From positions 124,001 through 188,000 of the forward strand of contig JADJOT010000001.1 of NCBI GenBank assembly GCA_016713625.1: DNA of 64,000 nucleotides, given 5' to 3'. A program made the position numbers and the translations under genes. The DNA is from Candidatus Accumulibacter affinis (GTDB lineage: Bacteria > Pseudomonadota > Gammaproteobacteria > Burkholderiales > Rhodocyclaceae). Of the stretch, positions 24,446 through 33,713 are shown one piece after another. Positions within the stretch are counted from its first letter, which is position 1, and every line of letters begins with the position of its first letter. The notes below the pieces were generated by a model, which searched no databases, was not told the DNA's origin, and was given only the letters and a program-made list of their open reading frames with translations.

Positions 24446-27400
24446 ATGAGCAGGGACCTCCCATGCCTGAACTACCCCGCTCCGAACGCAACACGCAGCG
24501 CCGCGTCATCGCCCTGTTCACCGACCCGGCGCGGCCCGATGGCCTCGGCTACCGCTACCTCGGCGACTGGAGCCAGCGGGGGAACAACCGCTCCATCGAA
24601 ACGGCGCTGCTGCGCGACAACCTCGCGGCCCGCGGCTATTCCGCCGCCCACATTGCCGCCGCCTTGCAGAAGCTGGAGACGGCCGCCGACGCCACCGGCA
24701 TCACCCTCTATCAGGCCAGCCTGCGCACCTACCAGCTTCTGCGCTACGGTGTGCCGGTGCAGATCGCGGCGGGGCAGGCGCACGAGAGCGTGCACCTGAT
24801 CGACTGGGCCAAGCCCGAGAAGAACGACTTTGCTCTCGCCGAGGAGGTGACGCTCAAGGGTGGCGAGTTTGCGTCACATCAGCGACGGCCGGACATCGTG
24901 CTCTACCTCAACGGCATCGCCATCGCGGTGATCGAGCTGAAGCGCAGCTCCGTGGAGTTGGCCGACGGCGTGCGCCAGCTGATCACCAATCAGGAAGAGA
25001 TCTTCAACAAGGGCTTCTTCAGCACGGTGCAACTCGTGCTGGCAGGCAGCGACTCGCAGGGCCTGCGCTACGGCACCACCGGCACGCCGGAGCAGTTTTT
25101 CGTCGAATGGAAGGATGAGGCTCCGGCCGAAACGGGTGCGACCGCAGCCGCCGGAGCGCTGCTCGACCGGCCGCTGGCGCAACTGTGCGACAAGGAGCGG
25201 CTGCTCGACCTGATCCGCGACTTCATCCTCTTCGACGCCGGGCAGAAGAAGGTGCCGCGCCCGCACCAGTTTTTCGGCGTCAAGGCGGCGCAGGCGCGCA
25301 TCGCCAGGCGCGAGGGGGGCGTCATCTGGCACACTCAGGGCAGTGGCAAGAGCATCCTGATGGTACTGATCGCCAAGTGGCTGCTCGAACACGACCCGCA
25401 GGCCCGCATCCTGGTCATCACCGACCGCGACGAGCTGGACAAGCAGATCGTCGAGGTGATGAAGAACGCCGGGGTGATCGGCGCCGACTCACCCTCACCG
25501 CGCATCACCTCGCGGGCGCAGTTTGTCCGGAAGCTCGCCGCGCCCGCACCCCGCCTGCTCTGCGCGCTGATCCACAAGTTCGACGTGGCTGACCTGAAAG
25601 GCCCGCCGCCGCCGGTACATGGGCGCTTCTACGTCTTCGTGGACGAGTGCCATCGCACCCAGGGCGGCGACATGAACAGGCAGATGAAGCGCTGGATCGA
25701 GGGTGCCATCTTCATCGGCTTCACCGGCACGCCGCTGTTGCGCAAGGACCGGCAGATGACGCGGGACGTCTTCGGCAGCTATATCGACACCTACAAGTTC
25801 CACCAGGCGGTCGCCGACAAGGTGGTGCTCGACCTGAAATACGAGGCTCGCGACGTACCCGAACGGCTCACCTCGCAGGCCGCGATCGACCGCTGGTTCG
25901 AGCAGAAGACGAAGCACCTCAACAACTTCCAGAAGGCGATATTGCGCCGCCGCTGGGCGACGATGGAGGAGCTGATGAGCGCCAGCGAGCGCAAGCAGCG
26001 CATCATCGCCAACATCATCGAGGACTTCAGCCTGAAGCCGCGCCTCAACAACGACCGGGGAACGGCGCTGCTGGTGGTGGCCTCGATCTACGATGCCTGC
26101 CATTACTTCCGGCTGTTCCAGAACACGCGCTTCGGCCACTGCTGCGGGATCATCACTTCCTTTGAACCGAACGCCAACGCGATTTCGCGCGAGCCGGCCC
26201 ACAGCGACGAGCGCTACAAGTTCGACACCTACACCCGACACGTCCTGAAGAATGGGCAGACCACCAGGCAGTACGAGGACGAGGCCAGGCGCCGGTTTGT
26301 CAAGGAGCCGGCGAACATGAAGCTGTTGATCGTGGTGAGCAAGCTGCTGACCGGCTTCGACGCGCCGAGCTGCACCTACATCTACCTCGATAACGAATTG
26401 CGCGACCACAACCTGTTCCAGGCCATCTGCCGCACCAACCGGCTCGATGGCGATGACAAGGACTACGGGCATATCGTGGACTTCAAGGAGCTGTTCAGGG
26501 ACGTACAGCAGGCCATCGCCGTGTACAGCTCCGACGAACTGGACATCGACGAAGGCCAGGGCGGCGACAACAATGTGCACCTGAAGCACTGGCTGCAAGA
26601 AGGCAGGAAGCAGCTCGATGCGGCCCGCGAGGCGCTACGCTACCTGTGCGAGCCGGTGGCGCTGCCGCGCGAGATCGAGCAATTCCTGCATTATTTCTGC
26701 GGCGATGCCGCCGACGCCAATGCGTTGAACGAAACCGAGGCGCTGCGCGTGTCGTTCTACAAGGCGGTGGCGCTTTTCGCCCGTGCCTTTGCCGCCATCG
26801 CCCAGGAGCTGAGCGACGCGGGCTACTCCGATGCCGAGGTGGCAGGGTTACGGAAGGAGGTCGAGTTCCAGGTCGAGATTCGCGCCGCGATCAAGAACCA
26901 TTCGGGCGAAGAACTGGACATCAAGCCCTACGAGGCGGACATGCGCCACCTGATCAATACCTACGTCCAGGCCGAGCCGGCGAAGGATCTGGGGCAACTG
27001 GGCGAGTTGTCGCTGACCGAGCTGATCATCGAGACCGGCATCCACGACGCCATCGCCAGGAAGCTCAACGAGAAGGGCAAGCTCTCGCAGAACGCCATCG
27101 CCGAGGGGATCATCAACAACGTCCGCAAGACGATCATCCGCGACCAGCTCACCGACCCAAGGTTTTACGAGCAGATGTCCAAGCTGCTGGATGACCTGAT
27201 CCAGCAGAGCCGGGCGGACACGGCGGCCTACGAGGAATTCCTGCGCCAGGCCGAGGCTTTGGTGAAGCGGCTGGCCGGGAAACAGCCCGACGGCGGGGTG
27301 CCGGCCGTGCTGCATGGCAAACCCGAGGCGGTCGTCCTGTTCAACAATCTTGCTTCGCTGCCGGCGACGAGTTTTCGCTACCCCAGCGCCGCCGCAGACC

Positions 27401-27579
27401 AGGCCACTCTGGCGCTGAAGATCGACCGCGCCATGCGCGAGCGTGCGCCTGCGGGCTGGTACGGGGACCAGGCGCGCGAGGCACAGGTACTGAATGCGCT
27501 GTTCCCGCTCATGGATCGCGACCGCGAGGCAACACAGGCGATCTTCGAGATCATCAAGCACCAGCCGGGCTATCAGTGA
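24442..27579 (+). CDS. hsdR: Type I restriction endonuclease subunit
   Basis: ATG 24442 (ATGA overlap) gives 1045 residues; ATG 24463 is an alternative. The nuclease motif RPDIVLYLN...IAVIELKRSS places PD at 150-151 and ExK at 165-167. The helicase motor has Walker A HTQGSGKS (297-304), DECH (401-404), FTGTP and later a CRTNR motif VI. The C-terminal ~250 residues are helical and contact HsdM/HsdS. It translocates DNA and cuts unmodified DNA. No damage is visible, so the R, M and S set appears functional. Confidence 0.95.
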   Translation: MNEQGPPMPELPRSERNTQRRVIALFTDPARPDGLGYRYLGDWSQRGNNRSIETALLRDNLAARGYSAAHIAAALQKLETAADATGITLYQASLRTYQLLRYGVPVQIAAGQAHESVHLIDWAKPEKNDFALAEEVTLKGGEFASHQRRPDIVLYLNGIAIAVIELKRSSVELADGVRQLITNQEEIFNKGFFSTVQLVLAGSDSQGLRYGTTGTPEQFFVEWKDEAPAETGATAAAGALLDRPLAQLCDKERLLDLIRDFILFDAGQKKVPRPHQFFGVKAAQARIARREGGVIWHTQGSGKSILMVLIAKWLLEHDPQARILVITDRDELDKQIVEVMKNAGVIGADSPSPRITSRAQFVRKLAAPAPRLLCALIHKFDVADLKGPPPPVHGRFYVFVDECHRTQGGDMNRQMKRWIEGAIFIGFTGTPLLRKDRQMTRDVFGSYIDTYKFHQAVADKVVLDLKYEARDVPERLTSQAAIDRWFEQKTKHLNNFQKAILRRRWATMEELMSASERKQRIIANIIEDFSLKPRLNNDRGTALLVVASIYDACHYFRLFQNTRFGHCCGIITSFEPNANAISREPAHSDERYKFDTYTRHVLKNGQTTRQYEDEARRRFVKEPANMKLLIVVSKLLTGFDAPSCTYIYLDNELRDHNLFQAICRTNRLDGDDKDYGHIVDFKELFRDVQQAIAVYSSDELDIDEGQGGDNNVHLKHWLQEGRKQLDAAREALRYLCEPVALPREIEQFLHYFCGDAADANALNETEALRVSFYKAVALFARAFAAIAQELSDAGYSDAEVAGLRKEVEFQVEIRAAIKNHSGEELDIKPYEADMRHLINTYVQAEPAKDLGQLGELSLTELIIETGIHDAIARKLNEKGKLSQNAIAEGIINNVRKTIIRDQLTDPRFYEQMSKLLDDLIQQSRADTAAYEEFLRQAEALVKRLAGKQPDGGVPAVLHGKPEAVVLFNNLASLPATSFRYPSAAADQATLALKIDRAMRERAPAGWYGDQAREAQVLNALFPLMDRDREATQAIFEIIKHQPGYQ

Positions 27580-28367
27580 GCGAGACGATCCAGCTCGGCG
27601 ACGTTGTCATCGTGGTGACGCGCAAGGCGGTCAAACACGTCTACCTGTCGGTGCATCCGCCGGCGGGACACGTGACGCTGGTCGCGCCGACCGGCACTCG
27701 GCTGGAGGTGGCGCGTGCCTACGCGGTGACCCGCTTGGGCTGGATTCGCAGCCAGCAGGCGAAGCTGCAGGCGCAGGAACGTGAGTCGCCACGCCAGTAC
27801 ATCGAACGGGAGAGCCATTACCTCTGGGGGCGGCGCTATCTGCTGTCCGTCGTCGAGAAGGACGCGAAGCCCGCCGTGAAGCTGGATCATCGCCGGATCA
27901 CGTTGAGCGTCCGCCCTGGCAGCTCGTTGGTGAAACGGGAAGAAGTTCTTTCCGAATGGCACCGCGCCCTGCTGCATGAAGCCGTGCCGGCACTCATCAG
28001 GCGATGGGAGGGAAAGCTTGGCGTGCAGGTCGCCGGCTACTTCCTGCAGCGGATGAAGACGAAGTGGGGCGGATGCAGCCACCGGACCGGCAACATTCGC
28101 CTGAATACCGAGTTGGTCAGGAAGCCTCGGGACTTGCTTGAGTACGTCGTCGTGCATGAAATGCTCCATTTGCTTGAGCCAACGCATAGCGAGCGCTTCG
28201 TGAGACTTCTGGAACTGCACTACCCGAGTTGGCGGGAGGCTCGGGCGGAACTGAATGAGTTGCCGCTGGCGGCAGAAAGTTGGCATGAGCGATCGCTGGA
28301 AGCGGCGCTTGGGGGCGGGAAAGTCGGCCTGAGCAGTCGCTCTCTGGCTGGCCGCTGCAGACCATGA
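27576..28367 (+). CDS. M48/YgjP-type zinc metallopeptidase
   Basis: 263 residues from GTG 27576, overlapping hsdR by 4 bp. The fold is that of YgjP/DUF45 (SprT-like) metallopeptidases, with WGGCSHRTGNIRLN, the zinc motif HEMLH (194-198) and a downstream THSERF with the third ligand. The family often ends type I restriction operons. A role in turning over HsdR, as ClpXP does elsewhere, is an attractive inference but not shown. The last ~30 residues look less conserved. Confidence 0.9.
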   Translation: MSETIQLGDVVIVVTRKAVKHVYLSVHPPAGHVTLVAPTGTRLEVARAYAVTRLGWIRSQQAKLQAQERESPRQYIERESHYLWGRRYLLSVVEKDAKPAVKLDHRRITLSVRPGSSLVKREEVLSEWHRALLHEAVPALIRRWEGKLGVQVAGYFLQRMKTKWGGCSHRTGNIRLNTELVRKPRDLLEYVVVHEMLHLLEPTHSERFVRLLELHYPSWREARAELNELPLAAESWHERSLEAALGGGKVGLSSRSLAGRCRP

Positions 28368-28403
28368 GCGGCCTCTGAGTTTTCGTGGTTTGCTGAGGGA
28401 GGG

Positions 28404-28453
28404 AACGGTCATGGCTTTCATCATCGGGGGTGTCTGGAATCGCCATGACCGTT
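28404..28453 (+). terminator. 12-bp inverted repeat after the restriction operon
   Basis: AACGGTCATGGC (28404-28415) and GCCATGACCGTT (28442-28453) are perfect complements with a 26-base loop. It lies between the metallopeptidase stop and the convergent moaD-like gene. It could be a bidirectional terminator, although no T-run is present. Confidence 0.5.
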
Positions 28454-28508
28454 AGCGGCGTATGCTTGGCTCCAGCATGAAAAAGTGCTCGCGCTCTACG
28501 CTCCGGCC

Positions 28509-28766
28509 CTATCCGCCACTTAGGGCCTGGACGATTACCACGTCATCGCCGGGTCGCATCGACTGCGACAACGCATGCGCAGACACGCCATTGACGAAGA
28601 TACGAATGTGACGGCGTAGCTGCTGTTGCTCGTCAATCATGCGAAAGCGAATCCCGGGATACTGCCGATCCAGATCGACCAGCACCTCATCGAGCGTCGA
28701 TCCGCTGGCCTCGGCGTAGCCCCTTTCGGTGTACGAGCGCAAGGCGCTCGGGATCAGCACATTCAT
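28509..28766 (-). CDS. MoaD/ThiS-family sulfur-carrier-like protein
   Basis: About 85 residues with the ubiquitin-like fold pattern of MoaD/ThiS (VLIPSALRSYT, IRIFVNGV, GDDVVIVQALSGG) and a C-terminal Gly-Gly, the site normally activated to thiocarboxylate. It lies 12 bp downstream of the BNR-repeat gene on the same strand. This pairing is seen in other bacteria, suggesting a functional link of unknown nature. No partner MoeB/ThiF or thiamine/molybdopterin genes are nearby. Confidence 0.85.
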   Translation of the reverse strand: MNVLIPSALRSYTERGYAEASGSTLDEVLVDLDRQYPGIRFRMIDEQQQLRRHIRIFVNGVSAHALSQSMRPGDDVVIVQALSGG

Positions 28767-28778
28767 CACACTGCACCG

Positions 28779-29909
28779 TTATAGAACAGCCGCTTCTACG
28801 GCGTAGATTTCCGGCAGATGCTGGGCAATGCATTGCCAATTTCGGCCCTCATCGCGGCTAATCCACAGCTCGCCGCTCGTCGTACCGAAGTAGAGACCCA
28901 CCGGATCATGGCTATCGCAGCACATCGCCTGTCGTTTGACCGTCCACCACGCTTGTTCTCTCGGCATGCCGGCATCTTTACGCTGCCAGGTTTCGCCGCC
29001 GTCCTGCGTACGGTAGACCGCCGGCTTTCCGTCGGGGCTGGTGCGCGGCCATACCGCGGTGCCATCCATCGGGAACACCCATGCCGTCTGGTCATCGCGT
29101 GGGTGCACCGTCATCGTAAAGCCAATGTCGCCGACTTCCTTAGGCATGTTTCTACCAATGCGAACCCAGCACTCCGATGGTCGGTCGATGCGATAAATGC
29201 CGCAGTGATTTTGCTGGTAGATGCGATTGGGATTGCTTGGGCATATGCGCAAACAATGCGGGTCATGGAAAGTGGGCTTCGAGGGATCGAAGTCGTAGCC
29301 CTCCACCACGCCCATGCCCGTGATGAGCACCCGCCACGTCTCGCCACGGTCAAGCGACTCGTGCACGCCGCCGCCCGACATTCCGAAGTACAGATGACTC
29401 GGATCACGTGGATCGACGATGATTGAATGCAGCTTGGGGCCGTCGGGCGTGCCGTCCTTCTCGCTCCCCATCCACTCGCGATATTGCGGGTCGTCATTGA
29501 TGCTTGAAAACGCTGCCCAGGTCATGCCGCCATCCGCCGAACGGAACAGACCTTGCGGCGAGGTGCCCGCGTACCAGACATTGGGTTCATTGCTGTGCGC
29601 GGGTGTCAGCCAAAAAGTGTGATCCACCGCACGGCCTGCTTCGCCCTCGGGCGCTTTGGCAAACGCGGGCGGCCGCGCAGCTTCCTGCCAAGTACTGCCC
29701 CAGTCGGTAGAGCGGAAAATGGTCGGCCCCAGATGGCCAGTTTTTGCCGCAGCCAGCAAGGTGATTTGATCACGCGGATCGAGCACCAAATGGCTAATGA
29801 TGTGGCCGAGAAAATGCGGGCCATCGACCGCCCAAGTGGTCCGCATCGCGTCAGCGCGGAATATCCAGGCTCCTTTGCGCGTAGAAACCAACAGCGCGAT
29901 CGTAGTCAT
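28779..29909 (-). CDS. BNR/sortilin-type beta-propeller protein
   Basis: 376 residues without a signal peptide. Repeated propeller signatures are visible: IFRSTDWGSTWQE, LFRSADGGMTWAA, VHESLDRGETWRV, VYRTQDGGETWQR and LWISRDEGRNW, all Asp-box (S-x-D-x-G-x-T-W) motifs of BNR/sialidase-like or VPS10-like propellers. The catalytic residues of sialidases are not evident, so an enzyme activity cannot be claimed. It is co-transcribed with the MoaD-like gene. Confidence 0.85.
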   Translation of the reverse strand: MTTIALLVSTRKGAWIFRADAMRTTWAVDGPHFLGHIISHLVLDPRDQITLLAAAKTGHLGPTIFRSTDWGSTWQEAARPPAFAKAPEGEAGRAVDHTFWLTPAHSNEPNVWYAGTSPQGLFRSADGGMTWAAFSSINDDPQYREWMGSEKDGTPDGPKLHSIIVDPRDPSHLYFGMSGGGVHESLDRGETWRVLITGMGVVEGYDFDPSKPTFHDPHCLRICPSNPNRIYQQNHCGIYRIDRPSECWVRIGRNMPKEVGDIGFTMTVHPRDDQTAWVFPMDGTAVWPRTSPDGKPAVYRTQDGGETWQRKDAGMPREQAWWTVKRQAMCCDSHDPVGLYFGTTSGELWISRDEGRNWQCIAQHLPEIYAVEAAVL

Positions 29910-30042
29910 TGCTTTCTCCTTTTGGTCAGAATCCTGAATCCCTTTATCGCTGCCCAGTCCACCGCCGGCGGCACTTTGACACTCGCCTCAACGCAGGGCA
30001 TCTGATGAAAGCAGGCGTACCCGACACAAATCATATCGTTTT

Positions 30043-30059
30043 TTGCACGTAAAGTGCAA
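30043..30059. promoter_or_regulatory. Palindrome upstream of the AAA15 ATPase gene
   Basis: TTGCAC-gtaaa-GTGCAA lies about 20 bases before the AGGAGG ribosome site of the ATPase gene. The position suits an operator overlapping the promoter; the binding protein is unknown. Confidence 0.35.
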
Positions 30060-30091
30060 TAATGGTTCAAATTCCTACTAGGAGGCCAATC

Positions 30092-31414
30092 ATGTTGCTC
30101 GAATTTCGGGTTCGTAACTACCGCTCGATTCGCGACGAGCAAGTGCTGAACCTTGTGGCATCCTCCGGCGACAAGGATCTGGCTGAGACGCACTTGGCAT
30201 CCACAGGGCTGAAGTCGCTGCCCAGCACAGTTCGGAGCGCCGTGGTGTACGGGGCGAACGCAAGCGGCAAGTCGACCTTGCTACTTGCTCTGAACTACAT
30301 GCGTGCCGTAGTGGCGGAATCGGCGACCGTCATCCAGCCTGGGCAGACGTACAAGGTGCAGCCCTTCAAGCTGGACGAGGAATTCGCGAAGCAACCCACC
30401 GAGTTCGAACTAGCCTTTTTGGTGGGCGGCATACGGCACCAGTATGCCTTCTCTATGACTGCACAGCGCATAGTTAGAGAGTCGCTCCTGGTCTACCGCA
30501 CGTCCAAGCCCACCCAGTGGTTCAGTCGCAGACTCGCCGATGATGGTGAAACCTACGTGTACGAGTTCAGCGCTTTCCTTACCGGATCACGAAAGCTCTG
30601 GCAGGAAAGCACGCGGCCCAACGCCCTGTTTCTTTCTACCGCAGCGCAACTGAACAGTGAATTGTTGGGCCCGGTGTTCCGGTGGATCGTGGAGAGCGTC
30701 GTCGTCTTGCCGGCCGGTGCGCTGGTTAACCACGACTTGACCACCGCTTTGTTGGCGACAGACGAAGGCCGCGCCACCATTCGCGACTTCCTGTCGGCCG
30801 CTGACATCAGCATTGCCGATGTCCAAGCTGTGCCGCGCAAGGGCATTCGCAACCAATTTGTTTTTCATGCAGGTGGCGTTGCACATGCTACCCACGAGGA
30901 AAGTGAATTCCTCGTCCCCATTTTTCAGCACTCGACCCCCAAGGGCAGTGCCAAGTTCGAGTTGCACGAGGAATCCGAAGGGACTCAACGCCTGTATGGC
31001 TTGGTGGCCCCGGTCGTAGACGTGCTCAAGGAGGGCCGCATCCTCGTTGTAGACGAGATCGACTGTAGCCTGCACACCCTGCTTGTCCGGCGCATTATCT
31101 CGATGTTCCATGACCCAGCGCTGAACAAGAGAGGTGCCCAGCTTATCTTCAGCACACACGATACCTCGCTACTGGACCACACCCTGTTTCGACGTGATCA
31201 GATCTGGTTTACTGAGAAGGATGGTGACCAAGCCACCCGCCTGTACCCACTGAGTGACTTCAGCCCCCGCAAACACGAGGCTTGGGAGCGGGGTTACCTG
31301 ATGGGTCGCTATGGTGCTGTTCCCTTCTTTGATGAACTGCCTGACATCCTGCAGCACATCTCACCACGGCGGCCCAGGCCTCAATTTCAGCCATCTGATT
31401 TGACGGCGGCCTGA
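30092..31414 (+). CDS. AAA15-family ATPase (RloA/AbiLi-like)
   Basis: ATG 30092 with a strong AGGAGG site; about 440 residues. It starts with the SMC/RecF-like MLLEFRVRNYRSI, followed by Walker A GANASGKST (54-62), a signature-like EESEGTQRLYGL segment, Walker B RILVVDEIDCSLH and the H-loop STHDTSLLD. This is the AAA15 ATPase of the RloA/AbiLi group, normally followed by an RloB-like partner (DUF4276 or related). Here no partner follows; the next gene is a convergent Crp/Fnr fragment. Defence function is likely from family and neighbours but unproven. Confidence 0.85.
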   Translation: MLLEFRVRNYRSIRDEQVLNLVASSGDKDLAETHLASTGLKSLPSTVRSAVVYGANASGKSTLLLALNYMRAVVAESATVIQPGQTYKVQPFKLDEEFAKQPTEFELAFLVGGIRHQYAFSMTAQRIVRESLLVYRTSKPTQWFSRRLADDGETYVYEFSAFLTGSRKLWQESTRPNALFLSTAAQLNSELLGPVFRWIVESVVVLPAGALVNHDLTTALLATDEGRATIRDFLSAADISIADVQAVPRKGIRNQFVFHAGGVAHATHEESEFLVPIFQHSTPKGSAKFELHEESEGTQRLYGLVAPVVDVLKEGRILVVDEIDCSLHTLLVRRIISMFHDPALNKRGAQLIFSTHDTSLLDHTLFRRDQIWFTEKDGDQATRLYPLSDFSPRKHEAWERGYLMGRYGAVPFFDELPDILQHISPRRPRPQFQPSDLTAA

Positions 31415-31497
31415 GCCCACGAGCAAAGACGAGCCACTGCATGGGAAAAGACAATTGCACAATACGCGCGTCGAGGCCGACCCGCTTATGATCACGA

Positions 31498-31884
31498 TCA
31501 CACTGACTTTAGGCGGTGGGCCGGGACCGACGGTACGATGGCAATACGCTCGCCGGTGATGTCGAGCGTGCCGTCGGCCTGCAAGCGACTCAGCGTCCGA
31601 TAGAGTGCCTCATGAGTCAGGCCCAATTCAGCTGCCCAAGCCTTGCGAGATTGGTTGAGCATAACGATTCCGTTGATGCCCTCCGATTCGATGTAGTGGA
31701 AAACACGATCCGCTGCACTGCGCAGGTTCAGCCGCTCGCGCTGGGCGCGCAATTTGCGGACTTCACGGGCCAAGTGAATCATCCAGGCATCCCGGAAATC
31801 ACAGTCCGTATCAAGTGCCTTGCGAAATGCCAACACGGGAAAGCGCAGCACAGATCCGTGTTCGGTAGCCATGTCTAGCGCCAA
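31498..31884 (-). pseudogene. Crp/Fnr regulator, C-terminal fragment
   Basis: About 125 residues match the dimerisation helix and winged HTH of Crp/Fnr proteins (LRFPVLAFRKAL, then WAAELGLTHEALYRTLSRLQADGTLDI). The N-terminal nucleotide- or cofactor-binding beta barrel is absent. Its 5' end meets the 5' end of the divergent cytochrome fragment at about 31870, as if a deletion removed the front halves of two divergent genes. It probably cannot sense a ligand. Confidence 0.8.
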
Positions 31885-32184
31885 CTATGCCAAGGCCGCC
31901 CGTATCGCAAATACCCGCCTGGGCATGGACTCGCCCGCAGCAGAGGGCTGCAAAGATGAGGGTGCATCCGGAGCGCCCCAAGTGTCGAAGCCCTCAAGCA
32001 TGGACCACCAGATGTCGCAGCTCATGCCGGAAGGCATGCGCAAGATCGGTCTGGAAATGCACCAGTCAGCGAGCGATTTTGCCGCCCAGGCGGCGAAGGC
32101 GAGCAAGACGGGAAACGCCGATGCCGCCCTCGCGTCGCTCTCCCGTGTCACCCAGCAGTGCACGGCTTGCCATGCCGCCTATAA
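31872..32184 (+). pseudogene. Cytochrome c fragment interrupted by an IS (5' part)
   Basis: The frame SSANYAKAARIANT... MPEGMRKIGLEMHQSASDFAAQA... ends in CTACHAAYK, a CxxCH haem motif close to the C-terminus as in class II cytochromes. No signal peptide is present at the start, so the 5' end is also missing. The ISAzo13-family element begins at 32185. Removing it together with one TAA repeat gives CHAAYKAP followed by TGA at 33520-33522. The original gene was therefore complete at its 3' end. Confidence 0.75.
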
Positions 32185-33509
32185 GGAACGTTCAAAAAAC
32201 AAGTTGAGCAATTCGAGTATTTGGTAAGATGACAAGCCTTCCCTTGTATAAGCCTTGTATAAGATTTCTTTCCTCGCATGAAGCCTTACACTGAAGAAAT
32301 GGAACGTTTGATGAGGGCGATGTTTTGCCGGCTGTCCGAAAAGGATCGGCGGCGGTATGCGGCGGTTGAAGCCCAGAAATTAGGATGGGGTGGAAAGGAA
32401 TATATTTCGAAATTGTTGGGGATAGACTCCAGGACGATCTGCCAAGGCTTGGCGGATTTGAAAGAAATGCAAGAGCCCACGCCGGGTCGGATCCGTAGGC
32501 AGGGGGGCGGCCGCAAATCCATCATCAGCACCACGCCTGAATTGGAAAGCATTTTTTTTTGAAGTCATCGCTGAGCATACGGCAGGAAGTCCGCAACACG
32601 ACATCGTCTGGACGAACCTAAGACCGCAAGGGATAGCCGAGCGAATCACGACGAAGGGCATTTCGGTGAGTCGGTACATTTGCTGCAAGCTGTTGAAGAA
32701 GAACAAATTTGTAAGTCGCCAAGCCCAGAAAAAGAAGTCATTCAAGCAACACCCAGAACGTAACCCGCAGTTTGAGAACATCACGAAAATCAAAGCGACG
32801 TATCTTGCACAGAACCAGCCGGTGATCAGCATGGATACGAAGAAAAAGGAGATGATAGGCAACTTCTATCGCGCGGGGAAATTGTACCACGAGAAACCAT
32901 TGAGGTCTTGGACCATGATTTTGCCAGCTACGGCGAGGGCAAGATTGTGCCGCACGGACTTTATGACGTGGGGTTAAACAAGGGGCACGTGAACATCGGA
33001 ACGAGCCGCGATACCACTGAATTTGCGTGCGACAGCGTCGCGCACTGGTGGGAAAATGTGGGCAAGTACGACTATGCTCACGCTACCCAACTCCTCCTGA
33101 CGTGCGATAACAAAAAAAACAATCCCTCCAATTCCTCTTTGTTTCGACAGGATCTGCAAACCTTGGCCAACCGCATCGGGCTGGAAATTCGCATTGCCCA
33201 CTATCCGCCGTACTGTTCCAAACACAACCCGATCGAACACCGCCTTTTCCCTCATGTCACGCGCGCCTGCGAAGGCGTCGTCTTCAAGAGCGTGCCATTG
33301 GTGAAGGAATTGATTGAACGCACGCAGACTAAAACAGGCCTGCGTGTCTCCGTCGACATCCTCAACAAAGTCTGAAACTGGGCGCAAAGCTTCAGAGCAC
33401 CTAAAATCAACTCTGAAGATTATTGCCGATTCCGTTCTTCCCCAATGGAATTACACCGTTTCTCCGCAGTCAGATAACGAACTTCCGCAAGTTGTTTTTT
33501 GAACGTTCC
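32185..33509 (+). mobile_element. ISAzo13-family element, copy 1
   Basis: 1325 bp bounded by GGAACGTTCAAAAAAC and its complement GTTTTTTGAACGTTCC, with TAA duplicated (32182-32184 and 33510-33512). Excision restores the cytochrome end. Two other copies (33908-41714 and 50286-51610) have the same ends. Confidence 0.92.
32278..33502 (+). pseudogene. ISAzo13-family transposase, copy 1 (degenerate)
   Basis: The transposase begins MKPYTEEMERLMRAMF and is broken at a T9 tract (about 32551-32559), near GGGGAAATTG (about 32876), and by a 2-base loss near 33374 that makes a stop after DILNKV. The DDE part MDHDFASYGEGKIVPHGLYD and HYPPYCSKHNPIEHRLF identify the ISAzo13 (IS630-related) family. At 33109-33120 the catalytic-site neighbourhood DGGGS reads DNKKN because nine G are A. 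Inactive. Confidence 0.88.
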
Positions 33510-33713
33510 TAAGGCGCCGTGAGGAACCTGGCCCTGGTAGGAAAGCGCATGGTCTTTACCCCGCTTATTGCGCGAGGGGTCATCCCATGCCACGCTCGCT
33601 CACGGCCCGTCGGTGGCCAACTGGTCACCGCATTCTTATGGCTACCCCTCAAATCATATCGATAGGCGATTTTTTTCCCGACTCGCTGCCGCCCCTCCGA
33701 TTGGACTGCAACC

